From NCBI RefSeq assembly GCF_013415885.1, contig NZ_CP058910.1, positions 1,922,001 through 1,986,000 on the forward strand: 64,000 nucleotides of DNA, in the 5' to 3' direction. The notes under the pieces were generated by a model. The model made no database searches. It worked only from the letters and a program-made list of their open reading frames with translations, and was not told the origin of the DNA. This DNA comes from Halosimplex rubrum (GTDB lineage Archaea > Halobacteriota > Halobacteria > Halobacteriales > Haloarculaceae). Shown here in pieces: positions 1 through 7,601 of this stretch (its first letter is position 1; each line of letters starts with the position of its first letter). Both the position numbers and the translations under genes were made by a program.

Positions 1-2
1 TC

Positions 3-773
3 TTCCGGTCGATGTCCGCCCGCGGGACGCTCGGCGGCCTCTCGACGGCGACGACGGACGCGGTGAAGGCGCTGGACGCCTTCGGCAAGGACAAGGTCAT
101 CGTCGAGACCGTCGGCGCCGGCCAGAACGAGGTCGACATCGTCCGCACCGCCGATACGGTGGTCGTACTGGTCCCGCCGGGCAGCGGCGACGACGTGCAG
201 ATGCTCAAAGCGGGGATCCTGGAGATCGCCGACCTGTTCGTCGTCAACAAGGCCGACCTGGACGGCGCCGACCGCACCGTCAGCGAACTGCGGGAGATGC
301 TCCAGCTGCGCGACGGCGAGGTCGAGGCCGGCGGGCACCACGGCTTCGCCGAGACCACCGTCGACGTGGGCGGCGGGACCGGTCCCGAAGGCGGCGGTGT
401 CGGCAGCGACGGGGCGGCCGAGGGCGCCGACGCGGAGGGGGTTGAGCCCTGGGACCCGCCGATCGTCGAGACGGTCGCCGACCGCGGCGAGGGGATCGAC
501 GACCTGATCGCGGCGATGGACGACCACCGGGCGTACCTCGTCGAGTCGGGCCAGCTGGAGGCGAAGGCCCGGACGCGCTACGCCGATGAGATACGGACGC
601 TCCTCCGGGAGGACGCGCGCGAGCTACTCGCCGAGGAGATCGAGGCCCGCGGCGGCCTCGACGAGCGCGTCGACGCCGTCCTCCGTCGCGAGACGGACCC
701 CTACACCGTCGCCGAGGCGGTCCTCGAACCGCTCGCCGACTGCGTGGCCGGGCGCCGTGAGTCTCGGGAGTAG
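3..773 (+). CDS. MeaB/ArgK-family GTPase, 5' truncated by window edge
   Basis: This is the C-terminal two thirds of a G3E-family GTPase that chaperones B12-dependent methylmalonyl-CoA mutase. The frame is open from base 3, and FRSMSARGTLGGL matches the family region just before the core, so the Met at base 12 is internal and not the start. Visible elements are VIVETVGAGQNEVD (switch region) and NKADLDG (the G4 NKxD guanine-specificity motif), followed by the C-terminal helical dimerisation arm. Residues about 107-150 form a Gly/Glu/Asp-rich low-complexity insertion that typical MeaB proteins lack. The gene upstream is outside the window; the mutase B12 subunit usually sits there. A propionyl/acyl-CoA carboxylase subunit at 34,924 fits the same pathway. 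Family assignment is firm; the substrate partner is inferred. Confidence 0.88.
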   Translation, partial: FRSMSARGTLGGLSTATTDAVKALDAFGKDKVIVETVGAGQNEVDIVRTADTVVVLVPPGSGDDVQMLKAGILEIADLFVVNKADLDGADRTVSELREMLQLRDGEVEAGGHHGFAETTVDVGGGTGPEGGGVGSDGAAEGADAEGVEPWDPPIVETVADRGEGIDDLIAAMDDHRAYLVESGQLEAKARTRYADEIRTLLREDARELLAEEIEARGGLDERVDAVLRRETDPYTVAEAVLEPLADCVAGRRESRE

Positions 774-808
774 CTCCTCCCTCCCCGACACTGTCCGCTG
801 AACATCAC

Positions 809-816
809 TTATATGC
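809..816 (+). promoter_or_regulatory. TATA box for the alpha/beta hydrolase
   Basis: TTATATGC is centred about 27 bases upstream of the ATG at 840, the normal haloarchaeal TATA-to-start-site distance. It implies a leaderless transcript and argues against the in-frame ATG at 813, which lies within the TATA box itself. Confidence 0.6.
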
Positions 817-839
817 GGGCGAGGCCCCAACCCACGGGT

Positions 840-1775
840 ATGAAACTGCGGACAGTCGTCGGAGCGACGCTCGGAGCAGTCGGCGCGGCAGCCGCGACCA
901 ACCGGGTGCTCGGTCGGCGGGCCGGCGAACTCGGCCCGCCGCTCGCGGGCGACGCCGGCACCTACCGCTGGCGCGGGTTCGACGTGGCCTACACGGAGGC
1001 CGGCGACCCCGACGACCAGGATCTGGTCCTGTTGCACGGTATCAACGCCGCGGCGACCAGCAACGAGTGGCGCATGGTCTTCGAGACCCTCGCCGAGGAC
1101 TACCACGTCATCGCGCCCGACCTGCCCGGGTTCGGGCGGTCCGACCGCCCGCCGCTGACCTACTCGGCGTCGCTGTACACCACGTTTGTCCGCGACTTCC
1201 TGACCGACACCAGCGACGACGCCGTCGTCGTCGCGTCGTCGCTGACCGGCGCCTACGCCGCCGACGCCGCCCGCGACGTGGCCGTGTCGCGGCTCGTGCT
1301 GGTCTGCCCGACCGCCGACACGGTCCCGGGCCGGCGCGTCTGGCTCCGGTCGCTGATCCGCGCGCCGGTCGTCGGGCAGGCGATCTACAACGGGATCGTG
1401 AGCGACCGGTCGATCCGCTACTTCCACGACGACCACGGTTATCACGACACCTCGAAGCTCAACTCCGAGACGGTCCGCTACGAGTGGGAGAGCGCCCACC
1501 AGCCGGGCGCGCGGTTCGCCCCCGCCTCCTTTATCAGCGGCCACCTCGACCCCGACGTCGACCTGGCCGAGGTCCTCGGAGACCTGAGCGTCCCGGTCAC
1601 GCTCGTCTGGGGCGCCGAGACGGACATGCCGCCGCTGTCGACCGGCCGCGAACTCGCCGAGGCCGCCGACGTGGAACTGGTCTCCATCGGCGACTCGGAA
1701 CTGCTCCCGCACGTCGAGCACCCCGTCGAGTTCCTCGACGTGGTGCGCGGAGTGACCGTCGAGTCCGGGGCCTGA
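840..1775 (+). CDS. alpha/beta hydrolase fold protein
   Basis: A 311-residue protein with the alpha/beta hydrolase signature: LLHGIN (oxyanion strand-loop), IAPDLPGFGRSDRP after strand 4, a nucleophile elbow VVASSLTGAYAA, a late acidic residue in WGAETDMPP and a C-terminal histidine in LPHVEHP. The elbow reads A-S-S-L-T instead of the usual G-x-S-x-G. A hydrophobic Ala-rich N-terminus (residues about 5-22) could be a membrane anchor or signal. Start 840 was chosen from the TATA spacing. Substrate unknown; esterase, lipase-like or haloperoxidase-like activity are all possible. It is monocistronic between the MeaB gene and a convergent operon. Confidence 0.85.
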   Translation: MKLRTVVGATLGAVGAAAATNRVLGRRAGELGPPLAGDAGTYRWRGFDVAYTEAGDPDDQDLVLLHGINAAATSNEWRMVFETLAEDYHVIAPDLPGFGRSDRPPLTYSASLYTTFVRDFLTDTSDDAVVVASSLTGAYAADAARDVAVSRLVLVCPTADTVPGRRVWLRSLIRAPVVGQAIYNGIVSDRSIRYFHDDHGYHDTSKLNSETVRYEWESAHQPGARFAPASFISGHLDPDVDLAEVLGDLSVPVTLVWGAETDMPPLSTGRELAEAADVELVSIGDSELLPHVEHPVEFLDVVRGVTVESGA

Positions 1776-1805
1776 CCGGGTGGCTGGCCGTCACCACTTC
1801 CCGCC

Positions 1806-2192
1806 TCAGCGCGGCCGGAAGACGACCGCCCGATCCCCCGTCGTCTCCCGTTCGCCCACACCGATACCGACGGGCATCCCCACGTCCACGTCGTCGGGGT
1901 CGGCGCCGCGCAGCAGACCGGTCACGCGGACGGGGCCGTAGTCGACGATGGCGGTGACGTAGGGCGTGTCGGCGCTGAACTGCGGCGTCGCGACCGAGAC
2001 CTCGGTGAACGTCGCCACCTCGCCCGCGTCGGGCAGCGGCGTCTCCGAGAGGTCGCGGCTCCCGCAGTCGGGGCAGACCCGCCGCGGGGGGAGCCAGCCG
2101 TGGCCGTTCTCGCACTCGACGTAGTACCCCGAATCGTCCTCGATGGCGTCGAGCCAGTCGTCGAAGGCGCCGTCTCTGGCTTTGTCGCTCAC
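1806..2192 (-). CDS. Zn-ribbon/OB-fold acyl-CoA-binding protein (DUF35 type), thiolase partner
   Basis: A 128-residue protein starting at GTG (2192-2190), which overlaps the TGA of the upstream thiolase as GTGA, so the two are translationally coupled. The N-terminal rubredoxin-like zinc ribbon is YVECENGHGWLPPRRVCPDC; its first pair is Cys/His and its second Cys-x-x-Cys. It is followed by an OB-fold (TFTEVSVATPQF...VTAIVDYG...VTGLL). In archaea such proteins pair with thiolases and channel acyl-CoA between active sites. The pairing with the thiolase at 2189-3355 is the family's typical context. The product is cytoplasmic and not catalytic alone. The longer upstream reading frame is Arg-rich and overlaps the thiolase, so it was rejected. 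Confidence 0.85.
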   Translation of the reverse strand: MSDKARDGAFDDWLDAIEDDSGYYVECENGHGWLPPRRVCPDCGSRDLSETPLPDAGEVATFTEVSVATPQFSADTPYVTAIVDYGPVRVTGLLRGADPDDVDVGMPVGIGVGERETTGDRAVVFRPR

Positions 2193-3355
2193 GCGACCAC
2201 CTCCAGGACGTGGACGGTCGCGCTCGCGACGGTGCCGCCGGCGTTGTGCGCGACGCCGACGCGCGCGTCGCCCACGTCGTCGGCCCACGCGGACTCGCCT
2301 TCGAGCACCTTCGTCAGCGAGACGACCTGCGCGACGCCGGTCGCCCCGACGGGGTGGCCCTTCGCCTTCAGCCCGCCCGAGAGGTTGACGGGCGTCTCGC
2401 CGGTCGCGTGGGTCTTCCCGTCGCGGGCGGCGGCGATCCCCTCGCCGGGCTCGCAGAGGCCCAGCGACTCGATGGCGAGCACTTCGGCGATGGTGAAACA
2501 GTCGTGGACCTCGGCGATGTCCACGTCGTCGGGAGCGACGCCGGCGTCGGCGTAGGCCTCCTCGGCGGCCTCGCTCGCGGCGGGCGAGCGGGCGAGGTTC
2601 TCGCGGTCGTGCAGCGCGAGGTTGTCGCCGCCCTGGCCGGTGCCGGTGACCGCCACCGACGCGCCGAGGCCGTGCTCCGCGGCGTACTCGGCGCTGGTCA
2701 GGACGGCGGCGCTGGCGCCGTCGGTGATCGGGCAGGCGTCGTACAGCCCCAGCGGATCGGCGACCATGGGCGCTCCCAGCGCGTCTTCGACGGTGATCTC
2801 CTTGCGGAGCTGGGCGTGCTCGTTGGGCAGGGCGTGGTCGTGGTTCTTCACGGCGACGGCGGCCAGATCCTCGCGGGACCCGCCGAACTCCCGGAAGTAC
2901 GCGCGGGCCATCAGCGCGTAGGCGCCGGGGAAGGTCATCCCGGCGCGGATCTCGTAGAGGTCGTCGGCCGCGATGGAGAGGGCGTCGGTCGCCCCCGCGG
3001 TCCCGATGTTGGTCATGCGTTCGCTCCCCCCGACGAGGATCACGTCCGCTTCGCCCGACCGCAGATGTCTGACTGCTTCGCGGACCGCCGCGCCGCTGGA
3101 GGCGCAGGCGGCCTCGTAGCGTGTCGCCGGCACGTCGAGGCCGACGGCCTCGGCCATCAGCGGTGCCTGGTGGCCCTGATGTTCGGCGAGTTCGCCCATG
3201 AAGTTGCCGTAGAACAGCGCCTCGACGTCGTCGGGGTCGACCCCCGAGTCGTCGAGCGCCGCCAGTCCGGCCTCGGCGAACAGGTCCCGCCCCGTCCGCT
3301 CGGAGTGCTCCCCGAACGGAGTCAACCCGACGCCGGTGACGCGTGGGTGGCTCAT
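2189..3355 (-). CDS. thiolase-family acyl-CoA acetyltransferase
   Basis: 388 residues, normal for the SCP-x-like/archaeal thiolase group. The nucleophilic cysteine is in EAACASSG (about Cys84). The other active-site blocks are VHDCFTIAE, the GGLKAKGHPVGATG histidine loop and AHNAGGT near the C-terminus. It catalyses reversible acetyl transfer/condensation of acyl-CoAs. The reading frame overlaps by 4 bp with the DUF35 partner at 1806-2192. In haloarchaea such pairs serve acetoacetyl-CoA formation (isoprenoid or PHA supply) or beta-oxidation; which applies cannot be told from the sequence. Confidence 0.9.
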   Translation of the reverse strand: MSHPRVTGVGLTPFGEHSERTGRDLFAEAGLAALDDSGVDPDDVEALFYGNFMGELAEHQGHQAPLMAEAVGLDVPATRYEAACASSGAAVREAVRHLRSGEADVILVGGSERMTNIGTAGATDALSIAADDLYEIRAGMTFPGAYALMARAYFREFGGSREDLAAVAVKNHDHALPNEHAQLRKEITVEDALGAPMVADPLGLYDACPITDGASAAVLTSAEYAAEHGLGASVAVTGTGQGGDNLALHDRENLARSPAASEAAEEAYADAGVAPDDVDIAEVHDCFTIAEVLAIESLGLCEPGEGIAAARDGKTHATGETPVNLSGGLKAKGHPVGATGVAQVVSLTKVLEGESAWADDVGDARVGVAHNAGGTVASATVHVLEVVA

Positions 3356-3460
3356 CGACTACTCGTAGGGACTCCAGCCGGTAAAAGCCGCGCGTTCACG
3401 TGTGAACCGAACGCACGATCAGTCGATCGAATCGCCGGATCGCATCCGGATCCCCCGCTC

Positions 3461-3736
3461 TCACATCCCCATGTCGTCGGCCGCCTCGGGCACCGGCAGG
3501 TCGTGGGGGCCGACGCCGAGCAGCTCGGCGGCGTGGTCCAGCGCCATGTCGAACCCGTAGTAGCGTTCGAGTTCGTCGCCGTCCGCGCTCGGCCGGACCT
3601 TCAGCATGGCGTAGCCCTCGACGTTCTGGGCGACCGCGGCCGTCGCCCCGTCGCGCTCGAAGGTCAGCAGTCGCTCGGTCTCGGTCTCCTCGTAGCGGGC
3701 CGTGATCCCGTCGCTCGTCGCGGTCGCGTCGGTCAT
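3461..3736 (-). CDS. conserved haloarchaeal hypothetical protein (possibly DUF7111)
   Basis: A 91-residue acidic soluble protein with no signal or membrane segment. It has regular alternating strands (ITARYEETETERLLTFERDG, AAVAQNVEGYAMLKVRP) and a conserved-looking tail ALDHAAELLGVGPHDLPVPEAADDMGM. I recall similar short halobacterial proteins annotated as DUF7111 but cannot verify. Function unknown. It stands alone, divergent from the PadR-like gene at 3853, and the intervening about 116 bp would hold both promoters. Confidence 0.7.
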   Translation of the reverse strand: MTDATATSDGITARYEETETERLLTFERDGATAAVAQNVEGYAMLKVRPSADGDELERYYGFDMALDHAAELLGVGPHDLPVPEAADDMGM

Positions 3737-3852
3737 TGGCGGATCTGTGGGCCGGTGATAGTCGTAGGCTTCGATCGCGCCTCGTTACGCGCCGGTCCAG
3801 CGCCCCGTCGCGAACCGCAAGAGTCGACCCGTCCCCCGACGCAGAGCCGTCC

Positions 3853-4131
3853 ATGACCAAGTGGCTCCAGAGCGGGCGCCGCCGGGACATCTGCGTGATC
3901 CTCGCCGGGGAGGGACCGCTCCACGGCCAGGCGCTCAAGTCGCGGCTCGAATCGCACTACGACGGGCGCATCGAACCGAAGTCGTTCTACGGCGCGCTCG
4001 CCACGCTCGTCGACAACGGCCACCTCGAACTCCGCGAGGCCGGCATCCACGACGAGTACGCGCTGACCGACGCCGGCCGGCGGATGGTCGACGACCAGTT
4101 CGCGTGGATGGCCGACCACCTCGAAGATTGA
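3853..4131 (+). CDS. PadR-like winged-helix transcriptional regulator
   Basis: A 92-residue single-domain winged helix: helices in RRRDICVILAGEGPLHGQALKSRLESHY, recognition region KSFYGALATLVDNGHLEL, wing AGIHDEYALTDAGRRMVDDQ. The pattern GQALKxRLE...YGALxxLVDxGxLE is that of PadR/phenolic-acid-type regulators. The start at 3853 (MTKWLQ) is preferred over the upstream in-frame ATG because the longer N-terminus is Arg/Ser-rich non-coding-like sequence. Targets unknown. Confidence 0.78.
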   Translation: MTKWLQSGRRRDICVILAGEGPLHGQALKSRLESHYDGRIEPKSFYGALATLVDNGHLELREAGIHDEYALTDAGRRMVDDQFAWMADHLED

Positions 4132-4229
4132 GTTCCATCTGTCGTGGCGACAGTATCCGCAGCGACCGTGGGGCGTCGAACATCCTTGACCCGCTCACAT
4201 GTGCTGTTTCGACCGCACTCGACAGCAAG

Positions 4230-4454
4230 CGCTGAAAGCCCTCGACCCGCTCGCGGTCGCTGAAGCGGGATATCCTCGGCCGCTTCGCGGCCTCGGATAG
4301 TGCCCGCTCAGGCGACCACGCAAGCGCGAGCGCGCCTCGCCCTTTCAGTCCGCCGAGGACAGCACCGCAACAGCAGACCGCCCCGCACAGCACCGCAGAA
4401 GGCCACGAACCTCCCCAACCGATTCGCTCCTGCCGTCGCTCATCCCTCGCACGA
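4230..4454 (-). repeat. dispersed intergenic repeat, copy A (inverted relative to copy B at 7276)
   Basis: This non-coding stretch reads in the minus direction through three blocks that recur, in order, at 7276-7557 on the plus strand: TCGTGCGAGGGATGAGCGA, then GAGCGAATCGG(T/C)TGGGGAGG, and at the far end GAGCGGGTCGAGGGCTTTCAG followed by CG. Between the blocks the copies diverge in length and sequence. No start/stop pattern, domain or codon bias suggests a protein. It fills most of the about 450-bp gap between the PadR-like gene and the aldo/keto reductase. Similar GC-rich intergenic elements are common in haloarchaeal genomes; function unknown. Confidence 0.75.
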
Positions 4455-4588
4455 CTATTTCGAGCGGTCCGCCAAGAGGCGGACACGCTCGACAGCGCGC
4501 GCCGACAGCACCACTACCGCCTTCACTCCATTGACCACCGTCGCCGCCGAGATAGTACGCTTTTCCCCGCCGGGGCCGAACCGCCGGT

Positions 4589-5680
4589 ATGGTCACCAGG
4601 GACGCCACGTGGGCGTATCGCGACGAGTTCGGCGACGAGTTCGCCCGCACGTACTTCCGGCGGTTCGGCGAGGGCGTCGTCTCCAGCGTCGGCGTCGGCA
4701 CCTACCTCGGCGACCCGACCGACGAGGCCGACGACGCCTATCACGACGCCATCGTCGAGGCGCTCCAGTCGGGGGTCAACGTCGTCGACACGGCGATCAA
4801 CTACCGCAACCAGCGCAGCGAGCGCGTCGTCGGCGAGGCGCTCGAAGCGGCCGACACCGACCGCGAGGCCGTCCTCGTCGCGACGAAGGGCGGGTTCGTC
4901 CCCTTCGACGGCGAACGCCCGGAGAATCCCGGCCAGTGGATCCACGAGGAGTACGTCGACACGGGGATCGTCGACGCCGACGACCTGGTCGCCGGCCAGC
5001 ACTGCATCGCTCCCGATTACATCGACGACCAGCTCGACCGCTCGCTGGAAAACCTCGACCTCGATACCGTCGACCTGTACTACGTCCACAACCCGGAGAC
5101 GCAACTGGCCGACCGCTCGGCCGAGGCGGTGTACGACCAGCTGGAAGAGACGTTCACCCGGCTGGAGGAGCGGGCCGCGGCGGGCGACATCCGCCAGTAC
5201 GGCGTGGCGACGTGGGACGCCCTGCGCGTGCCCGGCGACGACGACAGCTACCTCTCGCTGGCCGAAATCGTCTCGCGGGCGCGGGAAGCGGCCAAGCGCG
5301 CGGAGAACGCGGCGACGCATTTCCGGGCGGTCCAGTTGCCGTTCAACGTGGTGATGGCGGACGCGTTCACCGTCGAGGCTCAGGAGGGCTCGGAGGGTCC
5401 CCAGTCGACGCTGTGGTTCGCTCACGACGCGGGACTGAACGTCTTCACGAGCGCGTCGCTCGCGCAGGGGAAACTCGCCCGGGCGGGGCTGCCCGAGGAC
5501 GTGGCCGAGCGGGTCGAGGGCGAGACGAGCGCGCAGAAGGCGATCAACTTCGCCCGGAGCGCGCCCGGCGTGACGTGCTCGCTTGTCGGGATGGGATCGC
5601 CGGCACACGTCGCCGAGAACGTCGCGGCGGGGACCCATCCGCCGCTCGGAGCCGATTCGTTCGACGCCGTCTTCGAGTGA
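4589..5680 (+). CDS. aldo/keto reductase family oxidoreductase
   Basis: 363 residues with the AKR (beta/alpha)8-barrel pattern. The catalytic tetrad is visible as Asp in VVDTAINY, Tyr in the same block, Lys in VATKGG and His in YYVHNPE. The C-terminal NADP-binding block is SAQKAINFARSAPGVTCSLVGM. It is longer than the 330-residue AKR at 26,809 because of inserts between residues about 100-135 and 215-250, so it is a different subfamily. NAD(P)H-dependent carbonyl reduction is the family reaction; the substrate is unknown. Start 4589 follows an AT-richer stretch (GATAGTACGCTTTT) at promoter distance. Confidence 0.85.
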   Translation: MVTRDATWAYRDEFGDEFARTYFRRFGEGVVSSVGVGTYLGDPTDEADDAYHDAIVEALQSGVNVVDTAINYRNQRSERVVGEALEAADTDREAVLVATKGGFVPFDGERPENPGQWIHEEYVDTGIVDADDLVAGQHCIAPDYIDDQLDRSLENLDLDTVDLYYVHNPETQLADRSAEAVYDQLEETFTRLEERAAAGDIRQYGVATWDALRVPGDDDSYLSLAEIVSRAREAAKRAENAATHFRAVQLPFNVVMADAFTVEAQEGSEGPQSTLWFAHDAGLNVFTSASLAQGKLARAGLPEDVAERVEGETSAQKAINFARSAPGVTCSLVGMGSPAHVAENVAAGTHPPLGADSFDAVFE

Positions 5681-5740
5681 GTACCGCAGAAGGGTGACCG
5701 TCGGGCGGTCGGTGGCGCTACGGCGGGGCCGGCGCGGCGG

Positions 5741-5911
5741 TCACCCGACCTTCTTCCACTTGCTGTCGCACTCCGGACAGACCCGGACGGTACCGATCTC
5801 GTCGGGGTCGTTCTCGGTCCCGAGCTCCTCGCCGCATTCGCTGCAGGCGAGGCGTTCGTAGACGTCTTTCTCGATCTCCCCCGAACGCAGCCCCTTCCGG
5901 ACCGATTTCAT
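5741..5911 (-). CDS. HVO_0758-family small zinc-finger protein
   Basis: A 56-residue protein with two Cys-x-x-Cys pairs (Cys23/26 and Cys45/48), basic start MKSVRKGLRSGEIEKDVYER and end CPECDSKWKKVG. This matches the haloarchaeal micro-protein family named after Haloferax volcanii HVO_0758, likely one zinc site per chain. Start 5911 was chosen because the 17 residues upstream are not conserved-looking. Role unknown, probably regulatory or structural nucleic-acid or protein binding. Confidence 0.85.
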   Translation of the reverse strand: MKSVRKGLRSGEIEKDVYERLACSECGEELGTENDPDEIGTVRVCPECDSKWKKVG

Positions 5912-6071
5912 GGCCGGGGGTACGACACCGACTCTGAAAAACCCCATGCATAGATCCCACACACCACGGCCCGGCGCAGTCGGGTGAAATCCGGGCCGTC
6001 GGACCCCGAAACCGACCCCGCGTACGCCGGAATAGCGGGCTATATGAACGTCGAGTCGCTAGCGGGCGTCG

Positions 6072-7172
6072 ATGGAGTACGTCCAGGAGCGGGTGGCGAC
6101 GCTGCACGACTTCGGCGTTGGGGCGCCCGAGGCGCCGGTCGACCGGGCGACGGTCGTGGTGCCGCTGACCGACCGCGACCACGCCAGCCTCGCCGCCGAG
6201 CGCGTCCTCTCGACGCTGGGGACGGTCGACCCCGAGTCCGTCCTCGTCGCGCTGCGGGCCGACGAGGGGAAAGTCGACGCGGTCTGCGAGTGGGTCGACT
6301 CGCTCGACGTCGACGCCGACGTCCTGTGGTGCAACGCGCCCACCGTCCGCGACCTGCTGGGCGAACACGGCCTCAACGGCGAGGCGGGCAAGGGCCGCGA
6401 CGTGTGGCTCGCACTCGGCGCCGCCGCCGCCCGCAGCGACCTCGTCGCCGTCCACGACGCCGACGCGACGACCTACGGGCCCCAGCACGTCCCCCGCCTC
6501 CTGTTCCCGCTCGCCCGCGACTACGAGTTCGTCAAGGGCTACTACGCCCGCGTCGAGAACGACCACCTCTACGGCCGGCTCTGCCGGCTGTTCTACGAGC
6601 CCGCCGTCGCCGCGCTCGCCGAGACGCACGACGCCCCGCTCGTCGACTATCTGGGCGCGTTCCGCTACGCGCTGGCCGGCGAGTTCGCCGCCACGAGCGA
6701 CCTGGTCCGCCAGTTCCGCCCACCCCGCGGGTGGGGGCTGGAGGTCGCCACGCTCGGCGACGCCTTCCGAACAGCCGGATTCGGGGGCACCGCGCAGGTC
6801 GATCTGGGTATCCACGAACACGACCACCGCGCCGTCAGCGGCCGCGGCGGCCTCTCGGACATGGCCGACGAGGTTGCCGCCGCGCTCTTCGGCGCGCTCG
6901 ACGACGGCGGCGTCGCCGTCGACTACGACGACCTCCGCGAGCGCTACCGGACGACCGCCCGCCGCCTGGTCGACCAGTACGCCGCCGACGCCGCGTTCAA
7001 CGGCCTCGACTACGATCCCGCCGACGAGCGCCGGCAGGTCGACGCCTACGCCGAATCCGTCCGTCCGCCCGAGTCCGGCGACCGGCTGCCCGCCTGGGCC
7101 GGGACCGACCTCGACCCCGACGCCGTCTGCGACGCCTCCCGACGCGCCCTCGACGAAGTGACCGACCGCTGA
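6072..7172 (+). CDS. GpgS-like glycosyltransferase (GT-A fold)
   Basis: 366 residues with the order of blocks seen in glucosyl-3-phosphoglycerate synthase/GT81 and related GT-A enzymes: ATVVVPLTDRD (nucleotide-sugar binding), GEAGKGRDVWLALGAA, the metal-binding loop DLVAVHDADATTYG (in place of the usual DSD), then FVKGYYARVENDHLYGRLCRLF. A His-containing loop GIHEHDHRA lies in the acceptor region. It probably makes a glycosyl-phosphoglycerate-type compatible solute or a glycoconjugate, but the acceptor cannot be read from sequence. A TATA-like GCTATATG at about 6039 supports the start. It is followed by repeat copy B. Confidence 0.72.
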   Translation: MEYVQERVATLHDFGVGAPEAPVDRATVVVPLTDRDHASLAAERVLSTLGTVDPESVLVALRADEGKVDAVCEWVDSLDVDADVLWCNAPTVRDLLGEHGLNGEAGKGRDVWLALGAAAARSDLVAVHDADATTYGPQHVPRLLFPLARDYEFVKGYYARVENDHLYGRLCRLFYEPAVAALAETHDAPLVDYLGAFRYALAGEFAATSDLVRQFRPPRGWGLEVATLGDAFRTAGFGGTAQVDLGIHEHDHRAVSGRGGLSDMADEVAAALFGALDDGGVAVDYDDLRERYRTTARRLVDQYAADAAFNGLDYDPADERRQVDAYAESVRPPESGDRLPAWAGTDLDPDAVCDASRRALDEVTDR

Positions 7173-7275
7173 GTTTTGGTTTCCGGGTCCCTCGAAATCG
7201 GCGCGGTTGGTGGACTGACAACGTCGGCGCACGCTGTCGGGCGTGCTCGAACCTCGTGAGAGCCGCCCGTCGACA

Positions 7276-7557
7276 TCGTGCGAGGGATGAGCGAGCCGAC
7301 GGCGAGCGAATCGGCTGGGGAGGATCGTGGCCGTCTGCCGTCGCTGTAAGGTGCTGTCTCTGGTGTTCTCGTGAGCGGAACGAGGTCGACCGGAGGGAGA
7401 TCTCGATGCGAGCGGCGACCGAAGGGAGCCGCGAGCGAAGCGAGGGTATCCCGCCCAGCGACCGCACCCGCGCCGAGGGCGTTCACCGCCCGCTGTCTCG
7501 TGCGCTGTCTCGTTCGGTAGGTTCGGCTCGGAGCGAGCGGGTCGAGGGCTTTCAGCG
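7276..7557 (+). repeat. dispersed intergenic repeat, copy B
   Basis: Plus-strand counterpart of the element at 4230-4454. It starts TCGTGCGAGGGATGAGCGA and ends with a 23-base block identical to copy A, running GAGCGGGTCGAGGGCTTTCAG then CG. It is about 55 bases longer than copy A, with internal purine-rich text. It occupies the about 430-bp gap between the glycosyltransferase and the 3' end of the convergent DHH gene. No credible reading frame is present. Confidence 0.75.
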
Positions 7558-7601
7558 GCCGCTGACGAACTCGCCGTCGGAAACTGAACACCACGATACT
7601 C

